DNA of 64,000 nucleotides from Kofleriaceae bacterium (GTDB lineage Bacteria > Myxococcota_A > Polyangia > Haliangiales > Haliangiaceae): positions 33,445 to 97,444 of the forward strand of contig JANTGM010000009.1 of NCBI GenBank assembly GCA_024762925.1, read 5' to 3'. The translations under genes and the position numbers were made by a program. The notes below the pieces were generated by a model, which was not told the DNA's origin, did not search any database, and was given only the letters and a program-made list of their open reading frames with translations. Numbering within the stretch: the first letter of the stretch is position 1; the number at the start of each line of letters is the position of its first letter. This document shows positions 33,178 to 40,420 of this stretch, piece after piece.

Positions 33178-35802
33178 GTGCCCCGCATAGCCCTCTTGCT
33201 TCTCCTCCTCGCCTGCAAAAGTCCCACACGTCAATCCACAACGCCCCCACCAGAAACGCTCAAGATAACAACGCCCCAGCCGGAGTGCGATGCGTTCAAA
33301 GAAGCAATGCTCCACAAGGCCTTTGCGGTGCACGTTGGCAAGGAGCTGCCGATTCGCTTCGCTGTTGATGCGAGTAGCGGCATCCATCTCATCTATGACA
33401 AGACTGCGCTCTCCCTCGAAACGGCCAAGCTCCTGGCCACCTGGCGGGGACCAGCCTGGGCAACTCGTCTTACTCTCGATCTCAGTCAAGTTCAGTCCAT
33501 TGACGCAGCTACGGCCCAAGCTCTTGCGGCATGGGGCGATAGCAGTACAGAATTTTCCCTAGTACTAAATCTTGATGGCGTTGAGACTCTTTCGATTTCT
33601 GCAGCCAAAGAGCTGTCGCATTGGAACGGTTGGCTTCGAAGTGACTCTGAGGAAGATGAAATCGATTGGGACTACTACACTCCGAGTTCGTCCCTGTACC
33701 TATCACTAGATGGGCTGGCCTCCCTAGAACCGGAAGCGATGCGCCATCTTCTCTTCACTTGGCCTGATGTAACGCTTGGATCTGCCATGCACCTATCGCT
33801 CGGCGGTCTGCGCACCTTGCCCAACGATGGTCGCACCGAAGCGCAGCCCGCCAGCTTTGATCTGCACCTCGAAATTGACGGCATCACGACGTTGAGCCCC
33901 GCAGAGGCAACGTTGGTGAGTACCTGGCCTCTCTCGAGCCTGTCGCTGAACGGCCTTAGACGCCTACCAGAAAAGAGCGCCGCTCTGATTGGGACGTGGA
34001 GGGTGGAGCGCTTGGCTTTGGGGATACAGGTTTTGGAACCCAAGACGGCTGTTTCATTGTCGTCGTTTCGAGGCACCCAGCTGCAGCTCAACCAGCTAGA
34101 GGTTCTGACTGCGAAACGTGCACGGGCGTTGTTGGCGTGGAAAGGCTCGGAGTTGACACTCAATGGCATCGAGCAGATCGATGCTGCTACTGCGGCTCAG
34201 TTGCTTGGGTGGAATGCGCGAGATCTTGGCGCAGAGAAGCGGGTGACCGCGGAGTTTCAACGCAACCAAGCTCGGGACGTGGACATCCCCGCCAGCGAGG
34301 AAGTCTACGAGCCACCAACACTCGAGTCGCAAATCGCCGCTCTATATGATCGAAGAATTGTTCTTAGGACACTCGCACCGAAATCGCAGGCGCGCTTGGC
34401 AGGCTGGCATGGTCCTAGGCCGCTGCTCTTTGCTGGAAATGACCCCGAGGCTGAAAGGAATTTCGATCGGCCCTCGGGATGCAACCTTGAAGCCGTTCGG
34501 CCACAAGACCTTGTGCAACTTGCCAAGCAGGCACCGGGCGATGACCAACGTGGCGAGGCTTGGCAGGTCTTCTGGGACTGGGAAGGAGTTCCGCCCGAAG
34601 AACTCTATCCCGAACTCTTTCGCCCTGAGCCACGAGCTCTCAACGATGCTGAAGGCGTTGTTGTCCTGGCTGCAGACGCGGCTATAGACGCGGCGCTCGT
34701 TTCGCGACTAGAGCGCGATGAAGTGTATGACTTGGTAAGCGAAACTACGACGCTTTCTGTGAAGAGCGCAAAGGTGCTCGCGCGATGGCAGGGCAGTCGG
34801 CTCTACCTAAACTCTGTGGAGACCCTATCGAAGGAGGCTGCTGGCGCTCTGGCCGCATGGAGGGGATACAAGCTCGAACTCGACGGCCTGACATCACTCG
34901 ATGCCGGCGTTGCTGGCAAACTCGCTGGTTGGCGTGGCGACAAGCTTGAATTGGATGGCGTCACCGAACTCTCAAGTGGCGCGGCCCAGAGATTGGCAAG
35001 ATGGCGCGGCAGCAAGTTGGAACTCGATGGACTGCGAACGATTACGATTGCCGCCGCCAAGGCGTTGTCGCGCTGGCCCGGCGAGGAGTTGCAACTCGAT
35101 GGACTCCAGGTTCTCGATGGAGGGGCACTGAACGCACTGCTCACTGCAAAGTCGACGGTCTCTTGGAACGGCCACCCCATGAGTCATGATCGGTCCCTCG
35201 GTGGTGCAACCGTCGCCGACAAGCTCTCTGCGCAAATGACGACCGCGATGCATCTGCCGCACTCGACGTACACCTTTCACTGGCTCGACGATCTGCGCGT
35301 CTACACATCGACTCTCTCGGTCAAGCAGGCAGAAGTGATCGTTGGATTTCCCAAATTGGAGCGTTTGGAGTTTGCGTCGTTGAACGTGGTGTCCCCAGAG
35401 GCAGCAGCGGTGCTCGCCACTTGGCAGGGCAGGGAACTCGATCTCTCGAGCCTCGCATCCCTTGACGCCGCCACTGCTCGTGCCTTGGCGCTGTCCCAAT
35501 GCAACGAGATCAAACTCCGTGGACTTCGGCATCTCGATGTCGACACAGCAAAGGCCCTCGTGGCTTGGAGAGGCGACTACTTGGACCTCTCTGGGCTTGA
35601 GACGCTATCAAACGAGAGCATAAGAATTCTTCGGTCATGGAAGGGACGGGTCCTCTGGCTTCGATACGACCTATTGGTCTCCCCCATCGACTCACTGCAG
35701 TTCTCGGCACAGGGGGACAAGGACCTTGTGAGCTTCAAGAATGCGTATGACCTCAGCCTAGAGGAACCAGACCGTAGGCTTGAGTGGCACTTGGCACCGT
35801 AA
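33178..35802 (+). CDS. Large lipoprotein made of ~24-residue LRR-like repeats
   Basis: 874 residues, GTG start directly constrained by an in-frame TAG at 33169-33171. Signal peptide with lipobox LLAC. The body is built from units of about 24 residues with the pattern LxLxGLxxLxxxxAxxLAxWxGx; clear copies at 34850-35100 include KLELDGLTSLDAGVAGKLAG, KLELDGVTELSSGAAQRLAR and KLELDGLRTITIAAAKALSR. Roughly fifteen or more copies occur, some degenerate, in two blocks separated by a non-repeat region around residues 355-520. The regular Leu/Gly/Trp spacing predicts a solenoid similar to leucine-rich repeats. Similar 'ALAxhxGxLxLxGL' proteins occur in Planctomycetes. Probably a surface binding protein; ligand unknown. 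Confidence 0.82.
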   Translation: MPRIALLLLLLACKSPTRQSTTPPPETLKITTPQPECDAFKEAMLHKAFAVHVGKELPIRFAVDASSGIHLIYDKTALSLETAKLLATWRGPAWATRLTLDLSQVQSIDAATAQALAAWGDSSTEFSLVLNLDGVETLSISAAKELSHWNGWLRSDSEEDEIDWDYYTPSSSLYLSLDGLASLEPEAMRHLLFTWPDVTLGSAMHLSLGGLRTLPNDGRTEAQPASFDLHLEIDGITTLSPAEATLVSTWPLSSLSLNGLRRLPEKSAALIGTWRVERLALGIQVLEPKTAVSLSSFRGTQLQLNQLEVLTAKRARALLAWKGSELTLNGIEQIDAATAAQLLGWNARDLGAEKRVTAEFQRNQARDVDIPASEEVYEPPTLESQIAALYDRRIVLRTLAPKSQARLAGWHGPRPLLFAGNDPEAERNFDRPSGCNLEAVRPQDLVQLAKQAPGDDQRGEAWQVFWDWEGVPPEELYPELFRPEPRALNDAEGVVVLAADAAIDAALVSRLERDEVYDLVSETTTLSVKSAKVLARWQGSRLYLNSVETLSKEAAGALAAWRGYKLELDGLTSLDAGVAGKLAGWRGDKLELDGVTELSSGAAQRLARWRGSKLELDGLRTITIAAAKALSRWPGEELQLDGLQVLDGGALNALLTAKSTVSWNGHPMSHDRSLGGATVADKLSAQMTTAMHLPHSTYTFHWLDDLRVYTSTLSVKQAEVIVGFPKLERLEFASLNVVSPEAAAVLATWQGRELDLSSLASLDAATARALALSQCNEIKLRGLRHLDVDTAKALVAWRGDYLDLSGLETLSNESIRILRSWKGRVLWLRYDLLVSPIDSLQFSAQGDKDLVSFKNAYDLSLEEPDRRLEWHLAP

Positions 35803-35850
35803 ACCCGCCCGTGTGCACGTTGCGATAGCGCGCTTGCAAAGCGGGAAACT

Positions 35851-35888
35851 GGGCCTGTGAAGAAAAACGCAAAAAAACGCTTCAGCCC
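35851..35888. terminator. Hairpin with A-rich loop after the repeat lipoprotein gene
   Basis: GGGC-ctg-TGAAG pairs with CTTCA-GCCC around an A-rich 16-17-base loop. Tail CTTAAAC is poor in T. It lies in the 234-base gap before flagellin; no clear sigma-28 or sigma-54 flagellin promoter was identified there. Confidence 0.4.
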
Positions 35889-36036
35889 CTTAAACACATC
35901 GGGTGGCGGGCGAACCTTGTACTTGCAGAGACAAGGGACACACCGGCTAGTGTGGACCAGCAGAGCAAATAACTTGAGAAGGCACCAACAGGGGTGTGGC
36001 GTCTTTTCCCCAAACACATAAGTGGAGTGAAGCACC

Positions 36037-36882
36037 ATGTCTATTTCAGTTCTTACCAACACCGCATCGTTGGGAGCCCAACGTAATCTCAGTCGCAGCC
36101 AGTCATTGCAGTCCAAGTCTATTGGTCGACTCTCCTCTGGTCTTCGAATCAACCAAGCTGCTGACGACGCAGCGGGACTCGGAATCTCCGAGAACCTAAA
36201 GGCCGACATTCGGTCGCTCTCGCAAGCAAGACGAAATGCCAATGACGGCGTCTCGATGATGCAAGTGGCTGAGGGCTCGATGAATGAGGTCGGCGGAATC
36301 GTCACTCGAATGCGAGAACTCGCTGTGCAGAGTGCAAACGGTACCCTAGGCGCCACAGAACGAAGCTACATCGACACGGAGTTTGACCAGCTCAAAGCTG
36401 AGATTGACCGAATCTCGAGTGTTACGGAGTTCAATGGCCAGAAGCTACTTGACGGCTCGGCATCGAGCGGCCTCACGATGCAGGTCGGTATCCAGAATAC
36501 CGCCAATGACAGACTCTCCGTGAGTATCACTCGCCTCGTTGCATCGACTCTCGGATCGACAGGTGGTTTGCACATCGGCAGCATGAGCATGTCGACCGCA
36601 ACTAACTCTCAGTTGGCTCTTGGTGCTCTCGACGCGGCCATCGAGCAACTCTCGACAGCACGAGCCAAGGTTGGTGCCTTTCAAAACCGCATGAACATCG
36701 CCGTTGAAAACATCGGTGTTGCCCATGAAAACCTCTCCGCCGCCAACTCGCGAATCCGCGACGTTGATGTCGCCTCCGAAGCGGCAGAAATGACCAAGCA
36801 CCAAATCTTGAGTCAAGCCGGTATCTCGGTCTTGGGACAGGCCAACGCCCTTCCTCAAGCGGCTCTTAGTCTCATCGGTTAG
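36037..36882 (+). CDS. fliC: Flagellin (short form)
   Basis: 281 residues: the conserved N-terminal D0/D1 (SISVLTNTASLGAQRNLSRS, SIGRLSSGLRINQAADDAAGLGISENL, GVSMMQVAEGSMNEVGGIVTRMRELAVQSANGT) and C-terminal D1/D0 (IEQLSTARAKVGAFQNRM, ENLSAANSRIRDVDVASEAAEMTKHQIL, ISVLGQANALPQAALSLIG) with only a minimal middle, so the variable D2/D3 domains are missing. GGAG precedes the ATG by 11 bases. It builds the flagellar filament after export by the flagellar type III system. It stands alone here with no other flagellar genes nearby. Confidence 0.96.
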   Translation: MSISVLTNTASLGAQRNLSRSQSLQSKSIGRLSSGLRINQAADDAAGLGISENLKADIRSLSQARRNANDGVSMMQVAEGSMNEVGGIVTRMRELAVQSANGTLGATERSYIDTEFDQLKAEIDRISSVTEFNGQKLLDGSASSGLTMQVGIQNTANDRLSVSITRLVASTLGSTGGLHIGSMSMSTATNSQLALGALDAAIEQLSTARAKVGAFQNRMNIAVENIGVAHENLSAANSRIRDVDVASEAAEMTKHQILSQAGISVLGQANALPQAALSLIG

Positions 36883-36890
36883 CGTAACTT

Positions 36891-36919
36891 CGGCGCTATG
36901 AGTAGCAGGCATAGCGCCG
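36891..36919. terminator. Strong hairpin after flagellin
   Basis: Perfect 10-bp stem CGGCGCTATG / CATAGCGCCG with a 9-base loop, 9 bases after the flagellin stop. No T-run; may protect the abundant mRNA 3' end. Confidence 0.65.
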
Positions 36920-36935
36920 AGCGTGTGTCACGGCA

Positions 36936-36999
36936 GTAGACGGCCGGGCTTTTGTGACGAGACTCCGGTCGTCTACTTGCTAATTGTCTCTGAAGAGAC
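36936..36999. other. Two further hairpins downstream of flagellin
   Basis: GTAGACGGCCGG (36936-36947) pairs with CCGGTCGTCTAC (36965-36976) with one mismatch over 12 bp. Then GTCTC-tgaa-GAGAC lies at 36986-36999. With the first hairpin they make a row of three stems in 110 bases. Confidence 0.6.
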
Positions 37000-37050
37000 G
37001 CTGTTGCAGATTCTGTGTCAGGAATCCCAATTCTTATCTTAGAACTTGTC

Positions 37051-37127
37051 TGATCCACTCACGGATCTGAAGTAAACAATAGCGTTCCCCAGGGTGCGCT
37101 GAGGCTACGCCTCCGGCCATTGCCGGA
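37051..37127 (+). other. Structured leader upstream of the acetyl-CoA hydrolase gene
   Basis: GATCC-actcac-GGATC at 37052-37067, GAGGC-tac-GCCTC at 37101-37113 and TCCGGC-catt-GCCGGA at 37112-37127. The last two share bases and are mutually exclusive. The gap 36883-37290 has no convincing frame; the open frame from 37120 to 37290 is not family-like. Confidence 0.4.
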
Positions 37128-37290
37128 GTCCCAAATTCATCGCGGTTGTAGAGGACTGCAGAGTTTAGGACTTCGGCTTCGCTGTTTTTCGGCGTCATGG
37201 CGGAAAAATTTGCGGTCCTTGGATGGCGAGTTGCAAAGCATTCGCAACGCAGTGGATGGCAACCGCCGCAATTCGGCATACATTCGGGGG

Positions 37291-39450
37291 ATGAAGAAAT
37301 TCGACGACCCGGAGATTTGTGTCGATGAAGTACTCGCCAAGGTAGGCAAAGAGATTCGCCTTGCTGCCCCACTCGCGGCAGGCAAAGCAAATCACTTGCT
37401 CAACGCCTTTTACGATCGCGCCAAGGGCGATCCCGAAATGTCGCTCACGATCTACACTGCGCTCAGCCTCGAGCGTCCAAAGGGCAAAAGTGAGCTAGAG
37501 AAGCGGTTTCTCGAGCCAATGGTGGAGCGCGTCTTTGGCAACTATCCAGACCTCCACTACGAACTTGACCGGGTTGCGAACGAGTTGCCCGACAATGTTC
37601 GGGTGATCGAATTCTACTTTCCCGCAGGGAAATATAAGAACAACAGCCAGGCCCAGCGCGACTACATTAGCTCGAACTACACGCACGTCGCACGTGATGT
37701 CTTGGGGCGAGGCGTGAACGTTCTCGTTCAACAGGTTGCATGGAGCGAAGACACTGGTGAAGAGCGCGTCAGTTTGAGCTGCAACCCCGACGTGATGCTT
37801 GATCTGATGCAAGTACTTGGCGGACGCAGCGATGTAGCGTTTGTCGCGCAGACCAATGGCGAGCTCCCCTACATGTTTGGGGATGCAGATCTAGAGGCTT
37901 CCGCCTTTGACTTTATCGTTCACAATCCCGAGTTGGACTATCGAATTTTTGGCCCGCCAAAGATGAGCATTTCAGACACCGACTACATGATCGGCCTGTA
38001 TGCCTCAACGCTGATTCGCGATGGCGGCGAACTTCAAGTGGGCATCGGCTCTCTTGGTGATTCGATTGTCTACGGATTGCGCATGCGGCAAGAAGACAAC
38101 GAGAAATATCTCCGAGTTCTGAATGAGTTTTGCATTCTTGAGAGATGTGGTGGCCCAATCTCCGAATCGGGCGATCTGGGTCTCTTTGATGAAGGCCTTT
38201 TTGCAGCCTCTGAGATGGTTGTGGATGGTTTCATGTATCTCTACGAGGCTGGCATCATCAAGCGCAAGGTCTACGACGATTTGCATTTGCAGCGCCTCTT
38301 GGGGAGTGGGGAAATCACTGAGAAGGTCACTCCTGAGATGCTTCGCCTGCTAGCCGACAACAAGGCCATTCATCTACACCTCGGCGAGTCCGACTTTGAC
38401 TACCTTGTGAAGTTTGGTGTGTTCAAGAAGGGGCTTACGTACCAGCAAGGGTCAATTCTGACGGAAGATGGTACCCGACTGAGTGCAAGCCTCGTTGACA
38501 ACGAGTCGTTTGACGCTCTGTGTGAACACTGCCTTGGAACCGAACTCGACAACGGCGCAGTCATTCACGGCGGCTTCTTCTTGGGGCCAGAGGCGTTCTA
38601 TCAGTGGTTGCGAGACATGCCTGAGATGGAGCGCCGCCTAATCAACATGCGCAGTGTTACCCGCATCAACCAACTCTACGGCCACGAAACCCTCGATCGA
38701 TTGCAGCGACGGTACGCGCGCTTCGTAAACACCGGCATGATGGTCACTCTGTCTGGAGCTGTGGTCAGTGACGGACTTGAGAACGGAACTGTCATTAGTG
38801 GAGTGGGTGGGCAATACAACTTTGTCTCGATGGCGCATGCACTCCCCGATGGACGTTCGATTATCCAAGTGCGATCCACCCGCGGACATGGTGATTCTCT
38901 TGAGTCGAGTGTGGTTTGGAACTACGGTCACATCACGATTCCAAGGCATCTGCGGGACATCGTCATAACCGAGTACGGCATCGCCGACTTGCGAGGAAAG
39001 ACCGACGAGGAGGTCGTTCAGGAACTGCTCAACATCAGTGACTCGCGATTTCAGAATGAGCTCGCCGATAAGGCGAAGGCTGAGGGAAAACTGGCCCCCG
39101 ACTACGAAATCCCTGGACGCTATCGGAATAACACGCCTGAGAGTTATTCTGTTCCGCTCGCCAAACTTAAAGAGGAAGGGATGTTTCCACTCTTTCCGTT
39201 TGGCACAGACCTCACCGAAGAGGAGATTATTCTTGGAGGAGCGCTCCGGCGTCTCAAAGGGAAAATGGATACAGGTCTCCACGCTGTCACGACTGTTGCC
39301 AATGCAGTTGCTCATGGAGAAGATGATTCAGACGTTGCGCCCTATCTGCGGCGCATGGGGCTCGACAAGCCCGATGGATTCAAGGAGACGCTCTATCAGC
39401 GCCTGCTCAGTGCCGAACTACGCAACGACCCTCGGGTGTCCAAAGGCTAA
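37291..39450 (+). CDS. Acetyl-CoA hydrolase/transferase family protein
   Basis: Start MKKFDDPEICVDEVLAKVGKEIRL at 37291 after GGGGG; upstream residues to 37120 are unlike the family. About 719 residues, longer than the ~430-500 of ordinary CoA-transferases, with the C-terminal acetyl-CoA hydrolase/transferase core: GIGSLGDSIVYGLRMR, SGVGGQYNFVSMAHALPDGRSI, SSVVWNYGHITIPRHLRDIVITEYGIADLRG. It would transfer or hydrolyse CoA from short acyl-CoA, e.g. in propionate, butyrate or acetate metabolism. A similar long subfamily is known in gamma- and deltaproteobacteria; its substrate is unresolved. Single gene, hairpin at 39563 after it. Confidence 0.9.
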   Translation: MKKFDDPEICVDEVLAKVGKEIRLAAPLAAGKANHLLNAFYDRAKGDPEMSLTIYTALSLERPKGKSELEKRFLEPMVERVFGNYPDLHYELDRVANELPDNVRVIEFYFPAGKYKNNSQAQRDYISSNYTHVARDVLGRGVNVLVQQVAWSEDTGEERVSLSCNPDVMLDLMQVLGGRSDVAFVAQTNGELPYMFGDADLEASAFDFIVHNPELDYRIFGPPKMSISDTDYMIGLYASTLIRDGGELQVGIGSLGDSIVYGLRMRQEDNEKYLRVLNEFCILERCGGPISESGDLGLFDEGLFAASEMVVDGFMYLYEAGIIKRKVYDDLHLQRLLGSGEITEKVTPEMLRLLADNKAIHLHLGESDFDYLVKFGVFKKGLTYQQGSILTEDGTRLSASLVDNESFDALCEHCLGTELDNGAVIHGGFFLGPEAFYQWLRDMPEMERRLINMRSVTRINQLYGHETLDRLQRRYARFVNTGMMVTLSGAVVSDGLENGTVISGVGGQYNFVSMAHALPDGRSIIQVRSTRGHGDSLESSVVWNYGHITIPRHLRDIVITEYGIADLRGKTDEEVVQELLNISDSRFQNELADKAKAEGKLAPDYEIPGRYRNNTPESYSVPLAKLKEEGMFPLFPFGTDLTEEEIILGGALRRLKGKMDTGLHAVTTVANAVAHGEDDSDVAPYLRRMGLDKPDGFKETLYQRLLSAELRNDPRVSKG

Positions 39451-39562
39451 TCGGGGAGGCAGAGGAGTCAGACAAGCTGGTGGAGTCCCTTCCCACGATA
39501 GCGATGAGGCCGGGCTTGTCATGAGAGACTTCTATCGGCAAGCGACCGAGGAACAACGAAGA

Positions 39563-39581
39563 AGACTGGCAGAGCCAGTCT
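39563..39581. terminator. Hairpin downstream of the acetyl-CoA hydrolase gene
   Basis: AGACTGGC-aga-GCCAGTCT, a perfect 8-bp stem with a tri-base loop, without T-run. Confidence 0.5.
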
Positions 39582-39621
39582 GTCCAGCGGGCGAGAAGGC
39601 GAGTGAGCGCGTTCTATATTC

Positions 39622-40215
39622 ATGAATCGCGCACTAGCATCGGCCTATACTCATTGTGTGAGCGAGGACCTTCAGTACCAAGCGCTGGGCATATCGGCGG
39701 GCTTCGAAGTCGGGCGCGCAGGCCCAGTGGTCATTATGGGCCAGCGGGGGACACGCCCTGCAGCCATCACAGCTTGGGTTGCTGGAGGGCTTTGCCTCAT
39801 CACTGCCGTCCACGCTCTGGTGTGGCCAAGCCTGGCGATGACCGGTCGTGTCTCGGCGTCGGCTGGCTGGAAGGCGGGCGCTGGATTTGCGCTCGCTGCA
39901 GTCCTTGCATTCTGGATTGCTCGTAAGGCACTGCGACGCTATCGTCTGCGCCGCGATGCAGAGATTGATGAGATGCCAGGCTTGCGAGCCAACCTGACAT
40001 TGGGGATCTTGCTTCGAGATTCCAAAGAACTTACGCAGCTAAGTAAAGTTCTTATTGACACTCCGTTCAATATTGGAGACTCAACACAAGGAACGATGCG
40101 TTGGGTCCGACTTCGTTGGCCGGGCGGTAGCGCTCGTGTCTACAGCGCTGGCAACACGAAGGCCGAAGCTATGGCGAAGGCTCTGATCGACCTTGGCGTC
40201 GGGCATCGCAAGTAG
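39622..40215 (+). CDS. Membrane protein of unknown function
   Basis: 197 residues from ATG 39622; GTG 39658 (SEDLQYQALGISAGFEV) is an alternative. Two hydrophobic segments (AITAWVAGGLCLITAVHALVW and AGAGFALAAVLAFWIA) with a basic loop RKALRRYRLRRD, then a soluble ~75-residue tail ending in WPGGSARVYSAGNTKAEAMAKALIDLGVG. I do not recognise a family. The two helices followed by a small domain suggest an inner-membrane protein with its tail in the cytosol. The 205 bases after it hold nothing recognisable. Confidence 0.55.
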   Translation: MNRALASAYTHCVSEDLQYQALGISAGFEVGRAGPVVIMGQRGTRPAAITAWVAGGLCLITAVHALVWPSLAMTGRVSASAGWKAGAGFALAAVLAFWIARKALRRYRLRRDAEIDEMPGLRANLTLGILLRDSKELTQLSKVLIDTPFNIGDSTQGTMRWVRLRWPGGSARVYSAGNTKAEAMAKALIDLGVGHRK

Positions 40216-40420
40216 CGACGACAGAGCCCTAGTGGCCCGCTTGCAGCTGCTCCAACTGCACCGGAGCGTGAGAGCAAACCAGTCGAATATCGTCACCATG
40301 CGATTGTTGGAGGTCGCGCAGCCGTTGTGTGTTGTGCACCCGCAGTGAAAGAAGGCGTCCCCACAGTGCATGAGCCATCCCTCTGCGAACACCGCTCTGA
40401 TGTTCAGCACACAGGGCTGC

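Noticed and set aside
35803..36036. Sigma-28 or sigma-54 promoter for flagellin
   Set aside because: TAAA-N15-GCGAACCT and TGGCGG...TTGTA were considered, but neither keeps the required spacing or core bases.
35577..36356. 259-codon minus-strand frame over the flagellin start
   Set aside because: Antisense of flagellin and the repeat lipoprotein; no motif.
39038..39625. Plus-strand frame running off the acetyl-CoA hydrolase gene
   Set aside because: Out-of-frame shadow of the hydrolase and of the hairpin region; no start or motif.
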